This document shows, piece after piece, positions 9,435 to 17,566 of a DNA stretch of 64,000 nucleotides. Source of the stretch: Devosia sp. Root635 (GTDB lineage: Bacteria; Pseudomonadota; Alphaproteobacteria; Rhizobiales; Devosiaceae); assembly GCF_001427605.1 (NCBI RefSeq), contig NZ_LMGZ01000001.1, forward strand, positions 182,281-246,280, read 5' to 3'. The notes beneath the pieces are model-generated. The model had not been told where the DNA came from and did not search any database. It saw only the letters and a program-made list of their open reading frames with translations. Position 1 is the first letter of the stretch. Every line of letters begins with the position of its first letter. A program made the position numbers and the translations under genes.

Positions 9435-9541
9435 CTCCCCTCCCCCTTGAGGGGAGGGGCTGGGGGTGGGGGTCCATCTGCGATCCATTGCGCCACCCCC
9501 ACCCTCGATCCCTCCCCTCAAGGGGGAGGGAAGGACGACTG
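9435..9541. repeat. 107-bp palindromic element, copy 1 (between phnJ and phnK)
   Basis: Begins CTCCCCTCCCCCTTGAGGGG and ends with the mirror block CCTCCCCTCAAGGGGGAGGG followed by AAGGACGACTG. The element at 10455-10561 is the same length and identical at both ends, differing mainly in about 30 central bases. Large potential hairpin; no coding content. Confidence 0.85.
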
Positions 9542-9553
9542 GACCGCCGGCAC

Positions 9554-10426
9554 TCATTCCGCCCCCTCCACACCCTGCGCCCCGACATGCCCTGCCGCGC
9601 GCCGTTCCTCGCAATTGTCGGTGTCCGAGCAGACATACATATGCCCGCCGCGATCATCCAAAATCACCTCGTCGAGATAGACCTGTTCCGCGCCACACAG
9701 CGCACACGGCTCCTCGAAATGCTGGATAGCAAAGGGATGATCCTCGAAATCGAGGCTCACCACTTCGGTATGCGGCGGCACCGCATAAATCCGGTGCTCG
9801 CGCCCGGCCCCGAACAGTTGCAGCGCTTCGCTCATATGCATCTTGGGATTGTCGAATTTCGGCGTCGGCGACGGGTCCATCACGTAACGCCCCTCGACCT
9901 TGACCGGATAGGCATAGGTGGTAGCGATCCGCCCATGCCGGGCGATATCCTCGTAGAGCTTGACATGCATCAGCCCGTATTCTTCCAGCGCGTGCATTTT
10001 CCGCGTCTCGGTCTCGCGCGGTTCGAGGAAGCGCAGGGGCTCGGGGATCGGCACCTGATAGACCAGGATTTGCCCCTGCCCCAGCGCGCGCTCGGGAATA
10101 CGATGCCGCGTCTGGATGATGGTGGCCTCACCCGTATGCGTCGTCGTCGCCACCTGCGCCACCTTGGCGAAGAAAGCCCTGATGGACACCGCATTGGTCG
10201 TATCGTCCGCCCCCTGGTCGATGACCTTGAGCACGTCATCCGGCCCGATAATGGACGCCGTCACCTGCACCCCGCCGGTGCCCCAGCCATAGGGCATGGG
10301 CATTTCGCGGCTGGAGAACGGCACCTGATAGCCCGGAATGGCGATGGCCTTGAGAATGGCCCGGCGGATCATCCGTTTGGTCTGCTCGTCGAGATAAGCG
10401 AAGTTGTATTGCGCGGTGGTGGTCAT
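9554..10426 (-). CDS. phnJ: C-P lyase radical-SAM subunit PhnJ
   Basis: Catalytic subunit (290 aa) that cleaves the C-P bond of ribose-phosphonate intermediates using a 4Fe-4S cluster and S-adenosylmethionine. The four cysteines of the PhnJ signature CX2CX21CX5C fall at residues 241, 244, 266 and 272, the same numbers as in E. coli; Cys272 is the proposed thiyl radical site. Gly32, proposed to carry the glycyl radical, is present in IPGYQVPF. All key residues are retained, so the enzyme is expected to be active. Repeat elements flank the gene on both sides. Confidence 0.98.
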   Translation of the reverse strand: MTTTAQYNFAYLDEQTKRMIRRAILKAIAIPGYQVPFSSREMPMPYGWGTGGVQVTASIIGPDDVLKVIDQGADDTTNAVSIRAFFAKVAQVATTTHTGEATIIQTRHRIPERALGQGQILVYQVPIPEPLRFLEPRETETRKMHALEEYGLMHVKLYEDIARHGRIATTYAYPVKVEGRYVMDPSPTPKFDNPKMHMSEALQLFGAGREHRIYAVPPHTEVVSLDFEDHPFAIQHFEEPCALCGAEQVYLDEVILDDRGGHMYVCSDTDNCEERRAAGHVGAQGVEGAE

Positions 10427-10454
10427 GGTGTGTGCTCCAAGGCTCGATGCCCGG

Positions 10455-10561
10455 CTCCCCTCCCCCTTGAGGGGAGGGGCTGGGGGTGGGGGTCCGTCAG
10501 TGGACCACTCGACGACCCCCTCCCTCGATCCCTCCCCTCAAGGGGGAGGGAAGGACGACTG
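10455..10561. repeat. 107-bp palindromic element, copy 2 (between phnI and phnJ)
   Basis: Same length and same terminal blocks as the copy at 9435-9541, with a variable centre around 10495-10520. Together the two copies bracket phnJ exactly. They could allow recombination that deletes phnJ or could tune mRNA stability. Confidence 0.85.
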
Positions 10562-10574
10562 ATGTGCCCGCCCC

Positions 10575-11660
10575 TCATTCCGCCGCCTCCCGCACCGCTG
10601 CTTCATGCTCGGCCCGCATGCGCCGGATCAGGTCCAGCTCGGCCTGGAAATCCACGTAATGCGGCAGCTTGAGATGCTCGACGAACCCCGTCGCCTGCAC
10701 ATTGTCCGAGTGCGAGATGACGAATTCCTCGTCCTGTGCGGGCGCCACCACGTCCTCGCCGAACTCCTTGGCGCGCAAAGCCCGATCCACCAGCGACATG
10801 GCCATGGCCTTGCGCTCGGCCTGCCCGAAGACCAGCCCATAGCCCCGCGTGAATTGCGGCGGCACTTTCGCCGAACCCTTGAACTGGTTGACCATCTGGC
10901 ACTCGGTCACGCGAATGCGCCCCAGGCTCACCGCAAAGCCCAGTTCCGGCACGTCGAATTCCACATCGACCTCGCCAATGCGGATTTCGCCCACGAAGGG
11001 GTGGCTGCGCCCATAGCCGCGCTGCGTCGAATAGCCGAGCGCCAGCAAAAACCCCTCATCGCCGCGCGCCAAAGCCTGCAGCCGCAAATCGCGATCCAGC
11101 GGGAAATCCAGCGGCTCGCGCGTCAGGTCGCCCACTTCGCGCTCAGGGTCGGTGTCGCCATCGGGCTCCATCAGCCCCTGCCGTCCGAGCAAGTCGGTCA
11201 CCCGCGGCGCCTGCGCCGCTTCGGCCTCCCGCGTCACCGGCGCGGGCACGTCGCCGGTGACAATCGCCGGGTCGAGCAGCCGATGGGTATAGTCGAAGGT
11301 CGGCCCCAGCATCTGCCCGCCGGGCAGGTCCTTGAAGGTCGCCGAAATCCGCCGCTCGATCAGCATCGCCCCGGTATCGACCGGAAGCGAATAGCCAAAC
11401 CGCGGCAGCGTCGTGCGGTAGGCCCGCACCAGGAAGATCGCCTCGATCAGGTCGCCCCGCGCTTGCACCAGCGCCAAAGCCGCCAGTTCCCGGTCATAAA
11501 GCGAGCCCTCGCCCATGGCCCGGTCCACCGCGAGCCCCAACTGCTCCATGATCTGGTCGAGCCGCAGAGCCGGCACCGCACGGTCGCCGCGCCGGCGATC
11601 CGCCAGCAAGGCATGGGCATTGGCGATGGCGGCCTCCCCGCCCTTGACGGCTACATACAT
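10575..11660 (-). CDS. phnI: C-P lyase subunit PhnI (purine nucleosidase component)
   Basis: 361-aa core subunit of the PhnGHIJ complex. In E. coli PhnI with PhnG, PhnH and PhnL displaces adenine from ATP to make ribose-1-phosphonate-5-triphosphate. The start MYVAVKGGEAAI is the classic PhnI N-terminus and has the Shine-Dalgarno AAGGA about 9 nt upstream; a TTG six codons earlier is less likely. The phnH stop ends two bases upstream, so the genes are tightly coupled. Confidence 0.96.
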   Translation of the reverse strand: MYVAVKGGEAAIANAHALLADRRRGDRAVPALRLDQIMEQLGLAVDRAMGEGSLYDRELAALALVQARGDLIEAIFLVRAYRTTLPRFGYSLPVDTGAMLIERRISATFKDLPGGQMLGPTFDYTHRLLDPAIVTGDVPAPVTREAEAAQAPRVTDLLGRQGLMEPDGDTDPEREVGDLTREPLDFPLDRDLRLQALARGDEGFLLALGYSTQRGYGRSHPFVGEIRIGEVDVEFDVPELGFAVSLGRIRVTECQMVNQFKGSAKVPPQFTRGYGLVFGQAERKAMAMSLVDRALRAKEFGEDVVAPAQDEEFVISHSDNVQATGFVEHLKLPHYVDFQAELDLIRRMRAEHEAAVREAAE

Positions 11661-11661
11661 C

Positions 11662-12261
11662 TCAATGTCCTTCCGCAATCCGGGTCGAGCGCGGCAGGCC
11701 CATCACTGCGCCGTCGCCGACCAGCAGCAGGTCCACGCCACGCGGAAACAGCGCGCGATTGGCTGCCCATTGCGCGACGAAATCCGTGGGCAGGCCGACG
11801 GGGCTAATCTTGAGCTGGTCCTTGATCCCCGGCCCGCGAATGACCAGCTCGTCGCCACCCGCAAAAGCACTCACGCCGAGCACGATGGTCGTCGACCGAT
11901 CGGGATATTCCTGCGTGCCCAGATTGAACTTATCCAGCGCCGGCAGCTCGTCCGTAGCCTCGGCAAAAGCGAACACCGCATGCCCGGTTACGCTGACAAT
12001 GGGGGCGCCGGTGTGAAACGCCACGAAGCCTTCCACGCCGGGCGTCTGGCGCAATTTCTCGCTCAACCAGATTGGCGCGTCCTGGTCGCTCAACGTTAAC
12101 AATGTGCTAACCAACTCGGCCGTGAGGGGACCGTGTGCGGACGCCAAATCAGCGAATTTCCGGATGGTTCCGGGGTTGGCCAGCGCATCCATAATGGCGC
12201 GGAAACTGCTCTGTGCCTGCAGCACCGGCTCGGAAAAACCGCCATCGAGACCGATATCCAT
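11662..12261 (-). CDS. phnH: C-P lyase subunit PhnH
   Basis: 199-aa subunit of the C-P lyase core, required with PhnG, PhnI and PhnL for the phosphonate-ribose transfer. Recognised by the N-terminal segment QSSFRAIMDALANPGT and by YPDRSTTIVLGV further on. Length matches the family. The start at 12261 is used because the phnG stop lies immediately before it; the longer frame overlaps phnG. Confidence 0.93.
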   Translation of the reverse strand: MDIGLDGGFSEPVLQAQSSFRAIMDALANPGTIRKFADLASAHGPLTAELVSTLLTLSDQDAPIWLSEKLRQTPGVEGFVAFHTGAPIVSVTGHAVFAFAEATDELPALDKFNLGTQEYPDRSTTIVLGVSAFAGGDELVIRGPGIKDQLKISPVGLPTDFVAQWAANRALFPRGVDLLLVGDGAVMGLPRSTRIAEGH

Positions 12262-12262
12262 C

Positions 12263-12718
12263 TCAGATATCCCCGCGAACCATGGTGAAGAAGTCGACCC
12301 GCGTCGCCGCCGCCTCGTCGCGCCTCTTGCCGTCGGCTTCCGCCGCAAGCGCCCGCAGCGGCTCGATAATTTCGGCTTCCACCGCCCCAGCATCGCGCTG
12401 CCATAGCGCGTCAATAACCGCGATCACCTCGGCCTTTGCGAGGTCCCGGCCCAGGCAATACCCGTGCCCCACTTCCCCGCTTACAATACGCACGCTGGCG
12501 CGGCTCACGCTGGCTTCGCCCAGGTTGAACGGCGCCCCGCCGCCGCCGGCGCGGCCGCGCACCATGACCAGCCCGACTTCGGGCCCGCGCACGAACTTAT
12601 GCACGGGCTTGGCGGGCCAGCTTTCCCACAACTCGGCCAAGGCCCGCGCCGGGGCGGCGGCCAGCACATCCAGCGCCGCCTTGCGCGCGCTATTATCGAT
12701 GGAGGGTTGCGTCTGCAT
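12263..12718 (-). CDS. phnG: C-P lyase subunit PhnG
   Basis: 151-aa first gene of the phn operon and part of the PhnGHIJ hetero-octamer. Family features are LGEASVSRASVRI and GHGYCLGRD in the middle of the protein. The ATG lies just downstream of a perfect inverted repeat (12731-12750) that is a likely PhnF operator, with a possible Pho box further upstream. Confidence 0.93.
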   Translation of the reverse strand: MQTQPSIDNSARKAALDVLAAAPARALAELWESWPAKPVHKFVRGPEVGLVMVRGRAGGGGAPFNLGEASVSRASVRIVSGEVGHGYCLGRDLAKAEVIAVIDALWQRDAGAVEAEIIEPLRALAAEADGKRRDEAAATRVDFFTMVRGDI

Positions 12719-12730
12719 GCTTGCCTCGAT

Positions 12731-12750
12731 TTGTCTAATACACTAGACAA
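12731..12750. promoter_or_regulatory. Candidate PhnF operator in the phnG-phnF divergent region
   Basis: Perfect 7-bp inverted repeat TTGTCTA-atacac-TAGACAA placed between the divergent phnG and phnF starts. PhnF is a HutC-subfamily GntR regulator, and these bind short palindromes of this kind. Binding here would repress both phnG and phnF. Not tested. Confidence 0.6.
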
Positions 12751-12783
12751 CTAATGTCCTTATTCCGGTCCTACGCTTCTCGT

Positions 12784-12801
12784 GTGAAAATGCAATGACA
12801 G
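12784..12801 (-). promoter_or_regulatory. Possible Pho box driving the phnG operon
   Basis: Read toward phnG, the site is CTGTCAT-TGCA-TTTTCAC. The first half matches the PhoB consensus CTGTCAT fully, and the second matches CTGTCAC at 5 of 7 positions with the standard 4-bp spacer. It overlaps the phnF start codon and lies 66 nt upstream of phnG. Phosphate-starvation control is expected for C-P lyase genes, but this match is suggestive only. Confidence 0.4.
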
Positions 12802-13520
12802 TTTCCAAAGACGTTTCCGGCGGGGTGGCTTTGTGGCGGCGCATTGCCGATGCCATTCGCCTCGACATTGTCGGCGGCAAGCTCGCCAGCGGCGACCGCC
12901 TGCCCACCGAAGCCTTTCTGGCCGAACGATTTTCCGCCAATCGGCACACGGTGCGCCGCGCCCTCGCCGTGCTCGCCGAAGAAGGTGTGGTGGGCGCCGA
13001 ACAGGGGCGCGGCACCTTCGTCCGCAGCGCCCGCCGCCTCTCCTATCCCATCGGCCGGCGCACCCGGTTTCGCGAGGGGCTCAAGGGCCAGGCCGCGAGC
13101 CTCGTCTCGCAAGGCCTCAGCCACCGCATCGAGAATGCCACCGCCGCCGTGGCCGCTGCTCTGGGCCTCAAGCCCGGCGCCAAGGTGGTGCGCACCGAAA
13201 GCCTGTCCATCGCCGACGGACGGCCGATTTCGCGCTCCACCACCTGGCTGCCCTATCGCCTGTTTCCCGATTTCGCCGAGCGCATCGCCCGCCTGCAATC
13301 GACGACCGCCGTCTTCGCCAGCTACGGCATTGCGGACTATGCCCGCGCCTCGACCCGCATCTCGGCCCGCCACGCCGACGTCGAGGAAACCAAGCTGCTG
13401 GGCCTGGCACCGGGCGCCATCCTGCTGGTGTCAGAGGCCGTCGATGTGGATTCGGAAGCAATTCCAATATCCTACGCGCTAAGCCGCTTTCCGGCCGAGC
13501 GGATGGAATTGGTGGTTTAG
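12795..13520 (+). CDS. phnF: Phosphonate metabolism transcriptional regulator PhnF (GntR/HutC)
   Basis: 241-aa regulator with an N-terminal winged-helix domain (LASGDRLPTEAFLAERF, then NRHTVRRALAVL) and a C-terminal UbiC-like UTRA ligand-binding domain. Divergently transcribed from phnG with an inverted-repeat operator candidate between them. Expected to repress the phn operon until phosphonate or a downstream signal is present. Its 3' end abuts a large palindrome shared with convergent phnN. Confidence 0.93.
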   Translation: MTVSKDVSGGVALWRRIADAIRLDIVGGKLASGDRLPTEAFLAERFSANRHTVRRALAVLAEEGVVGAEQGRGTFVRSARRLSYPIGRRTRFREGLKGQAASLVSQGLSHRIENATAAVAAALGLKPGAKVVRTESLSIADGRPISRSTTWLPYRLFPDFAERIARLQSTTAVFASYGIADYARASTRISARHADVEETKLLGLAPGAILLVSEAVDVDSEAIPISYALSRFPAERMELVV

Positions 13521-13652
13521 TGCCACGCCCTCGTGGTTCGAGGCGCCAGGAGGCGCACCTCACCATGAGCGCTACTCTTGGTTCGGTGTTCCAATAACCC
13601 TCATGGTGAGGTGCGAACCCTTCGCGAGCCTCGAACCACGAGGGCGTGGCAC
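13521..13652. repeat. Large nested palindrome between convergent phnF and phnN
   Basis: Fills the whole gap between the two stop codons. Outer arms of 24 bp match perfectly (13521-13544 with 13628-13651), and inner arms of 16 bp (13554-13569 with 13600-13615, CTCATGGTGAGGTGCG) also match perfectly. A shortened relative sits at 6965-6999. It probably acts as a bidirectional transcription barrier, though no T-tract is present. Confidence 0.85.
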
Positions 13653-14210
13653 CTAAGCCTCCACCCCCGCCGCATCCATCAGCAGCCGCGTAAACGCCAC
13701 CCCCGCCACCTCAAGCGCCCCGGAATTGTCGATCCGCACCGTGCTCGCCGGCAGGCCATCGCCCGCATTGCGATCCAGCCGCTGCCTTATGGATTCCGCC
13801 GTCTCCCGCCCACGGCCGGCCAGCCGTTCCGCAAGCACTGCCCGGTCCGCCGTCACCGCCACCACCAGCGCATCAGGATAACGCGCCACCAATGCGGGAA
13901 TCATCCCGCGCGACAGATTGGCCACCACCACCCTGCCCGCTTCGAGATCGACTTCCAGCGCCACCGGCAAACCATAGCGCAAACCATGCGCGCCCCAGCT
14001 CAGCGCAAATTCACCCGCTGCCTCGGCCTTGGCAAAGGCCGCTTCATCCATGCTGTCATGGTCCTCACTGCCGCCATCGGCCTCGCGCGTCACCACACGG
14101 CGCACAAAACTCACGCGCCCACCCGCCTCCAACCGTTCGCGGGCAAAGCCGATCAGGCTGTCCTTGCCCACCCCGCTGGGGCCGACAACGGCGACGAAGG
14201 TTCCGCTCAT
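13653..14210 (-). CDS. phnN: Ribose 1,5-bisphosphate phosphokinase PhnN
   Basis: 185-aa P-loop kinase that converts ribose 1,5-bisphosphate to PRPP, feeding the phosphonate-derived ribose back into nucleotide metabolism. Walker A is GPSGVGKDS near the N-terminus, as in guanylate-kinase-like PhnN proteins. The start at 14210 (MSGTFVAVVG) overlaps the phnM stop by 4 nt and is preferred to a start 8 codons upstream. Confidence 0.93.
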   Translation of the reverse strand: MSGTFVAVVGPSGVGKDSLIGFARERLEAGGRVSFVRRVVTREADGGSEDHDSMDEAAFAKAEAAGEFALSWGAHGLRYGLPVALEVDLEAGRVVVANLSRGMIPALVARYPDALVVAVTADRAVLAERLAGRGRETAESIRQRLDRNAGDGLPASTVRIDNSGALEVAGVAFTRLLMDAAGVEA

Positions 14211-15373
14211 ATCACCCGCCGGCCCTGCCGCCACACGGTCAGCACCACAGGAATACCGTCCTCGACGCGCAGATGCACGAAGTCGGCCCGCTTGCCCACG
14301 GCGATCTCGCCGCGATCATGGAATCCGGCGGCTTCGGCCGGCCGTTTGGTCACCAGCTGGATCGCCTTGGACAAGCTGATTGCCTCCACATTGTCGGCCA
14401 GCGAGAAGGCCGATTGCAGCATGGAGAAGGGGATATAGTCCGATGACAGGATATCGAGCAGATCGGCCTCGGCCAGCGCCCGCGCCGATACATTGCCGGA
14501 ATGGGAGCCACCGCGCACCACATTCGGCCCGCCCATCAGAATGGACAATCCCGCCTGGCGCGAGGCCCGTGCGGCCTCCAGGGTAGTGGGGAATTCGGCG
14601 ATATGCAGGCCCAGATCCACTGCCTCTTCCACATGGGCGCGGGTGGCGTCGTCATGGCTGGCCAGCACAATGCCCTGGTCGTGACACATCTGGGAAATCT
14701 GGCGCCGATGCTTGCCGGAATGGGCCAGCGACTGGGCGTTGCGCCGGGCCGTGAAGGCATCAAGCTCGGCATCGCTCATCTTGGTCTTGCCCTGATAATA
14801 GACCTTGTAGGCGTCGAGGCTGGCGAACTGGCGCTGGCCCGGCGCATGATCCATCAGCGAGGCCAGCCGCACCAGCTTATCGTCCTTGATGGCGAGGAAA
14901 CTATCGAGGCAATCGGGCGCCGAGACCTCGCAGCGCAGGTGGATATAGTGCTCGGCGCGCAGCCGCCCCGCATCCATGCCGGCGCGGATCGCCCCGGCCA
15001 TGACGCGCATCTCGGCAGCGCTGACATCGGTGTCCTCGTCGAGCCCGATGCGGATGGCGTCCAGCACCGTGGTAATCCCCGATGCCGCGATCTGCGCGTC
15101 ATGGGCCTGCACCGCCGCCACCGGGTTCCAGCGCACCTTGGGGCGCGGCGCATAATGGGTTTCGAGGTGGTCGGTATGCAGCTCCACCAGCCCCGGAATC
15201 AGATAGTCCCCGTCGAGATCGACACCGCTGCGGCTCGGCGCGCCGATATCGGTGATGATACCGCCATCAACCCGCACCGACCCTTCCAGAACCTCGTTGG
15301 CCAGCACGATTCTTGCATTGGTAAGAACGAGCTCTCCGAGGGCGACGGTGTTCATTTCATGCCGATCTTGCAT
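14207..15373 (-). CDS. phnM: Alpha-D-ribose 1-methylphosphonate 5-triphosphate diphosphatase PhnM
   Basis: Amidohydrolase-family enzyme (about 388 aa) that removes pyrophosphate from the ribose-phosphonate triphosphate before PhnJ acts. Metal-binding residues are seen in LVELHTDHLETH, and downstream in VLASHDDATRAHVEEA and GGPNVVRGGSHSGN. An internal ATG at 15355 (MNTVALGELVLTNAR) fits the family N-terminus better, but neither start has a good Shine-Dalgarno. Translationally coupled to phnN. These two form a unit apart from phnG-L. Confidence 0.94.
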   Translation of the reverse strand: MQDRHEMNTVALGELVLTNARIVLANEVLEGSVRVDGGIITDIGAPSRSGVDLDGDYLIPGLVELHTDHLETHYAPRPKVRWNPVAAVQAHDAQIAASGITTVLDAIRIGLDEDTDVSAAEMRVMAGAIRAGMDAGRLRAEHYIHLRCEVSAPDCLDSFLAIKDDKLVRLASLMDHAPGQRQFASLDAYKVYYQGKTKMSDAELDAFTARRNAQSLAHSGKHRRQISQMCHDQGIVLASHDDATRAHVEEAVDLGLHIAEFPTTLEAARASRQAGLSILMGGPNVVRGGSHSGNVSARALAEADLLDILSSDYIPFSMLQSAFSLADNVEAISLSKAIQLVTKRPAEAAGFHDRGEIAVGKRADFVHLRVEDGIPVVLTVWRQGRRVI

Positions 15374-15431
15374 AGGTGGGACTGCTGCTCCGCTAGCCCA
15401 GTTCTATGACGATTCAACGACGGTTGCAGCC

Positions 15432-17156
15432 CTACCCCGCCAGATAGCCGAATTGCGCCTTGTGCAGCACCGCATAGGCGCCGTCCCTGGCCAGCAGCGC
15501 CTCATGGCTTCCCTCCTCGACGATGCCCGTCTCGTCGATCACCACGATGCGGTCGGCATGCTGGATGGTGGCTAGGCGATGGGCGATGACCAGCGTCGTC
15601 CGCCCCTCGGACAGTTCGGCCAGCGAGCGCTGGATAGCGACCTCGGTCGCGGTATCGAGTGCAGAGGTGGCTTCGTCGAGGATCAGGATCGGCGGGTTCT
15701 TGAGGAAGATGCGAGCAATGGCCACGCGTTGCTTCTGCCCGCCCGAGAGCTTCACCCCGCGTTCCCCCACCATGGTATCGAGCCCGTCGGGCAGCCGCTT
15801 GATGACGGTGTCGAACCGCGCCCGCCTGGCGGCATCCCAGATGGCCTCGTCGTTGGCGCCGAGCTGACCATAGGCGATGTTCTCGCGGATGGTGCCGCCG
15901 AACAGGAACACATCCTGCTGCACGATGCCGATCTGGCTGCGGAGCGACGTCTGTGTCATGTCGCGGATATCCATGCCGTCGATGCTGATCGAGCCGCTGT
16001 CGAGTTCATAAAAGCGCGGCAGCAGCGAGCAGAGCGTCGTCTTGCCCGCCCCCGAGGGCCCGACAATGGCCAGCGTCTCGCCGGCCCTGACCACCAGGTT
16101 CAGCCCGTCAAGCACCTTGCGCCCCTGCTCATAGGAAAAGGCGGCATCCTGGAACACGATATCGCCCTTGAGCCCGCTCACCACGGCGGCGCCCTTGCGG
16201 TCGGCAATGTCGGGTTCGGTGTCGATCAGCCTGGTAAAACGGCGGAAACCGGCAATGCCCTTGGGGTAGCTCTCCAGCACGCCGGTAATCTTGTCGATGG
16301 GCCGCAGGAACACTTCCACCAGCAGCAGGAAGCTGACGAAGCCGCCATAGCTCATTTCGCCTTGCACCACGAGCCAGGAGCCAGCCAGCATGACCATCAA
16401 TTGCACCAGCCGCGTGCTGAGATAGGTGATGGTGATGCTCGCCGTCATGATGGCATAGGCGCGCAGCTTGGTGGAGCGATAGGCATTGTTGTTGCCGGCG
16501 AACAAAGCCGCCTCGTGGCCCTCATTGGCGAAGGCCTTGACCACGCGGATGCCACCAATGGAATCCTCGATGCGGGTGTTGAACTCGCCGACTCGGCCGA
16601 ACAGCTCCTGCCAGTTCAGCGTCATGCGCGAGCCATATTTGCTCACCAGCCAGGTGACGATGGGTACGATGACCACGGTGATGGACGCCAGCTTCCAGTT
16701 GGTCACGAACATCAGGATGAAGGCGCCGATAAAGGTCATCACCGCGAGGAAAATGTCTTCCGGCCCGTGATGAGCCACCTCGCCCACATCCTCCAGATCC
16801 TTGGTGACATGGGTGATGAGGTGCCCGGTCTTGTTGTTGTCGAAGAAGCGGAAGCTCAGCTTCTGCAGATGGTCGAATACCTGGCGCCGCATGTCGGTCT
16901 CGATGGAGACGCCCAGCACATGGCCGAAATAGTTGACCACGGCATGCAGCACGGCATTGACCGCATAAATGGCCAGCAGCACACCGCCGGCGATCAGGAT
17001 GAAGCCGAATTCGGAGCGGGGCAGCAGCGAGTCGATGAAATAGGCGACGGCCAGCGGAAAGACGAGCTCCAGCAGCCCTGCAATGACCGCACAGCCGAAA
17101 TCGAGCACGAACAGGCCCTTGTAGGGGGCATAATAGGAAAAGAAACGCTTGATCAT
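15432..17156 (-). CDS. ABC exporter half-transporter (TMD-NBD fusion)
   Basis: 574-aa inner-membrane exporter of the MsbA/MdlB type. Six predicted helices occupy residues 1-310, followed by a nucleotide-binding domain with Walker A GPSGAGKTT, signature LSGGQKQR and Walker B ILILDEATSALD, all intact. Its substrate cannot be told from sequence. It lies 58 nt upstream of phnM on the same strand, so it may be co-transcribed with phnMN, but nothing shows a phosphonate role. Confidence 0.92.
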   Translation of the reverse strand: MIKRFFSYYAPYKGLFVLDFGCAVIAGLLELVFPLAVAYFIDSLLPRSEFGFILIAGGVLLAIYAVNAVLHAVVNYFGHVLGVSIETDMRRQVFDHLQKLSFRFFDNNKTGHLITHVTKDLEDVGEVAHHGPEDIFLAVMTFIGAFILMFVTNWKLASITVVIVPIVTWLVSKYGSRMTLNWQELFGRVGEFNTRIEDSIGGIRVVKAFANEGHEAALFAGNNNAYRSTKLRAYAIMTASITITYLSTRLVQLMVMLAGSWLVVQGEMSYGGFVSFLLLVEVFLRPIDKITGVLESYPKGIAGFRRFTRLIDTEPDIADRKGAAVVSGLKGDIVFQDAAFSYEQGRKVLDGLNLVVRAGETLAIVGPSGAGKTTLCSLLPRFYELDSGSISIDGMDIRDMTQTSLRSQIGIVQQDVFLFGGTIRENIAYGQLGANDEAIWDAARRARFDTVIKRLPDGLDTMVGERGVKLSGGQKQRVAIARIFLKNPPILILDEATSALDTATEVAIQRSLAELSEGRTTLVIAHRLATIQHADRIVVIDETGIVEEGSHEALLARDGAYAVLHKAQFGYLAG

Positions 17157-17188
17157 GAAATGGGCACTAACAGGAATTGGGTCGGCCG

Positions 17189-17500
17189 TCAGCCGTGGCC
17201 GGCCGGCATGATGGAACGCAGGTCGAAGAGACTCTCCTGCTCATCGCCGGCGGCATTTATCCCCATGGCCTGCTCCAACGCTACAATGTCGCGCAGGGCG
17301 TGGGGCTGCCAGCCACAACGGCAGCCTTCGGGATCGAGGTGGGAATCGGCAACTTCGCGATAAATCGAGCCGAGGGCGGCGGCCATGGCTTCCAGCGCCT
17401 CCAGCGGCGACATGCGGGTCGAGGCCAGCGTACCGGCATAGGAGGCCATCAGCGCGGCGCGGAGTGCGGCAAAGGCCGCATCGTGACGGATCGAAGACAT
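17189..17500 (-). CDS. Small conserved-looking hypothetical protein
   Basis: 103-aa protein without signal peptide or membrane helix. Notable features are a helical N-terminal half and a short CRCGW motif near residue 60, possibly metal-related. The start at 17500 (MSSIRHDAAFAAL) has GGGAAG about 6 nt upstream. It precedes the ABC exporter by 32 nt on the same strand. Function unknown. Confidence 0.6.
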   Translation of the reverse strand: MSSIRHDAAFAALRAALMASYAGTLASTRMSPLEALEAMAAALGSIYREVADSHLDPEGCRCGWQPHALRDIVALEQAMGINAAGDEQESLFDLRSIMPAGHG

Positions 17501-17566
17501 GCTGGCTTCCCCAGGGGCGATGCTGGCCAATCGCACATTAAGTGGAGTAATTCAATCATATTATAG

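Noticed and set aside
15579..17363. 594-codon open frame on the plus strand
   Set aside because: Antisense to the ABC exporter, which has all ATPase motifs on the minus strand.
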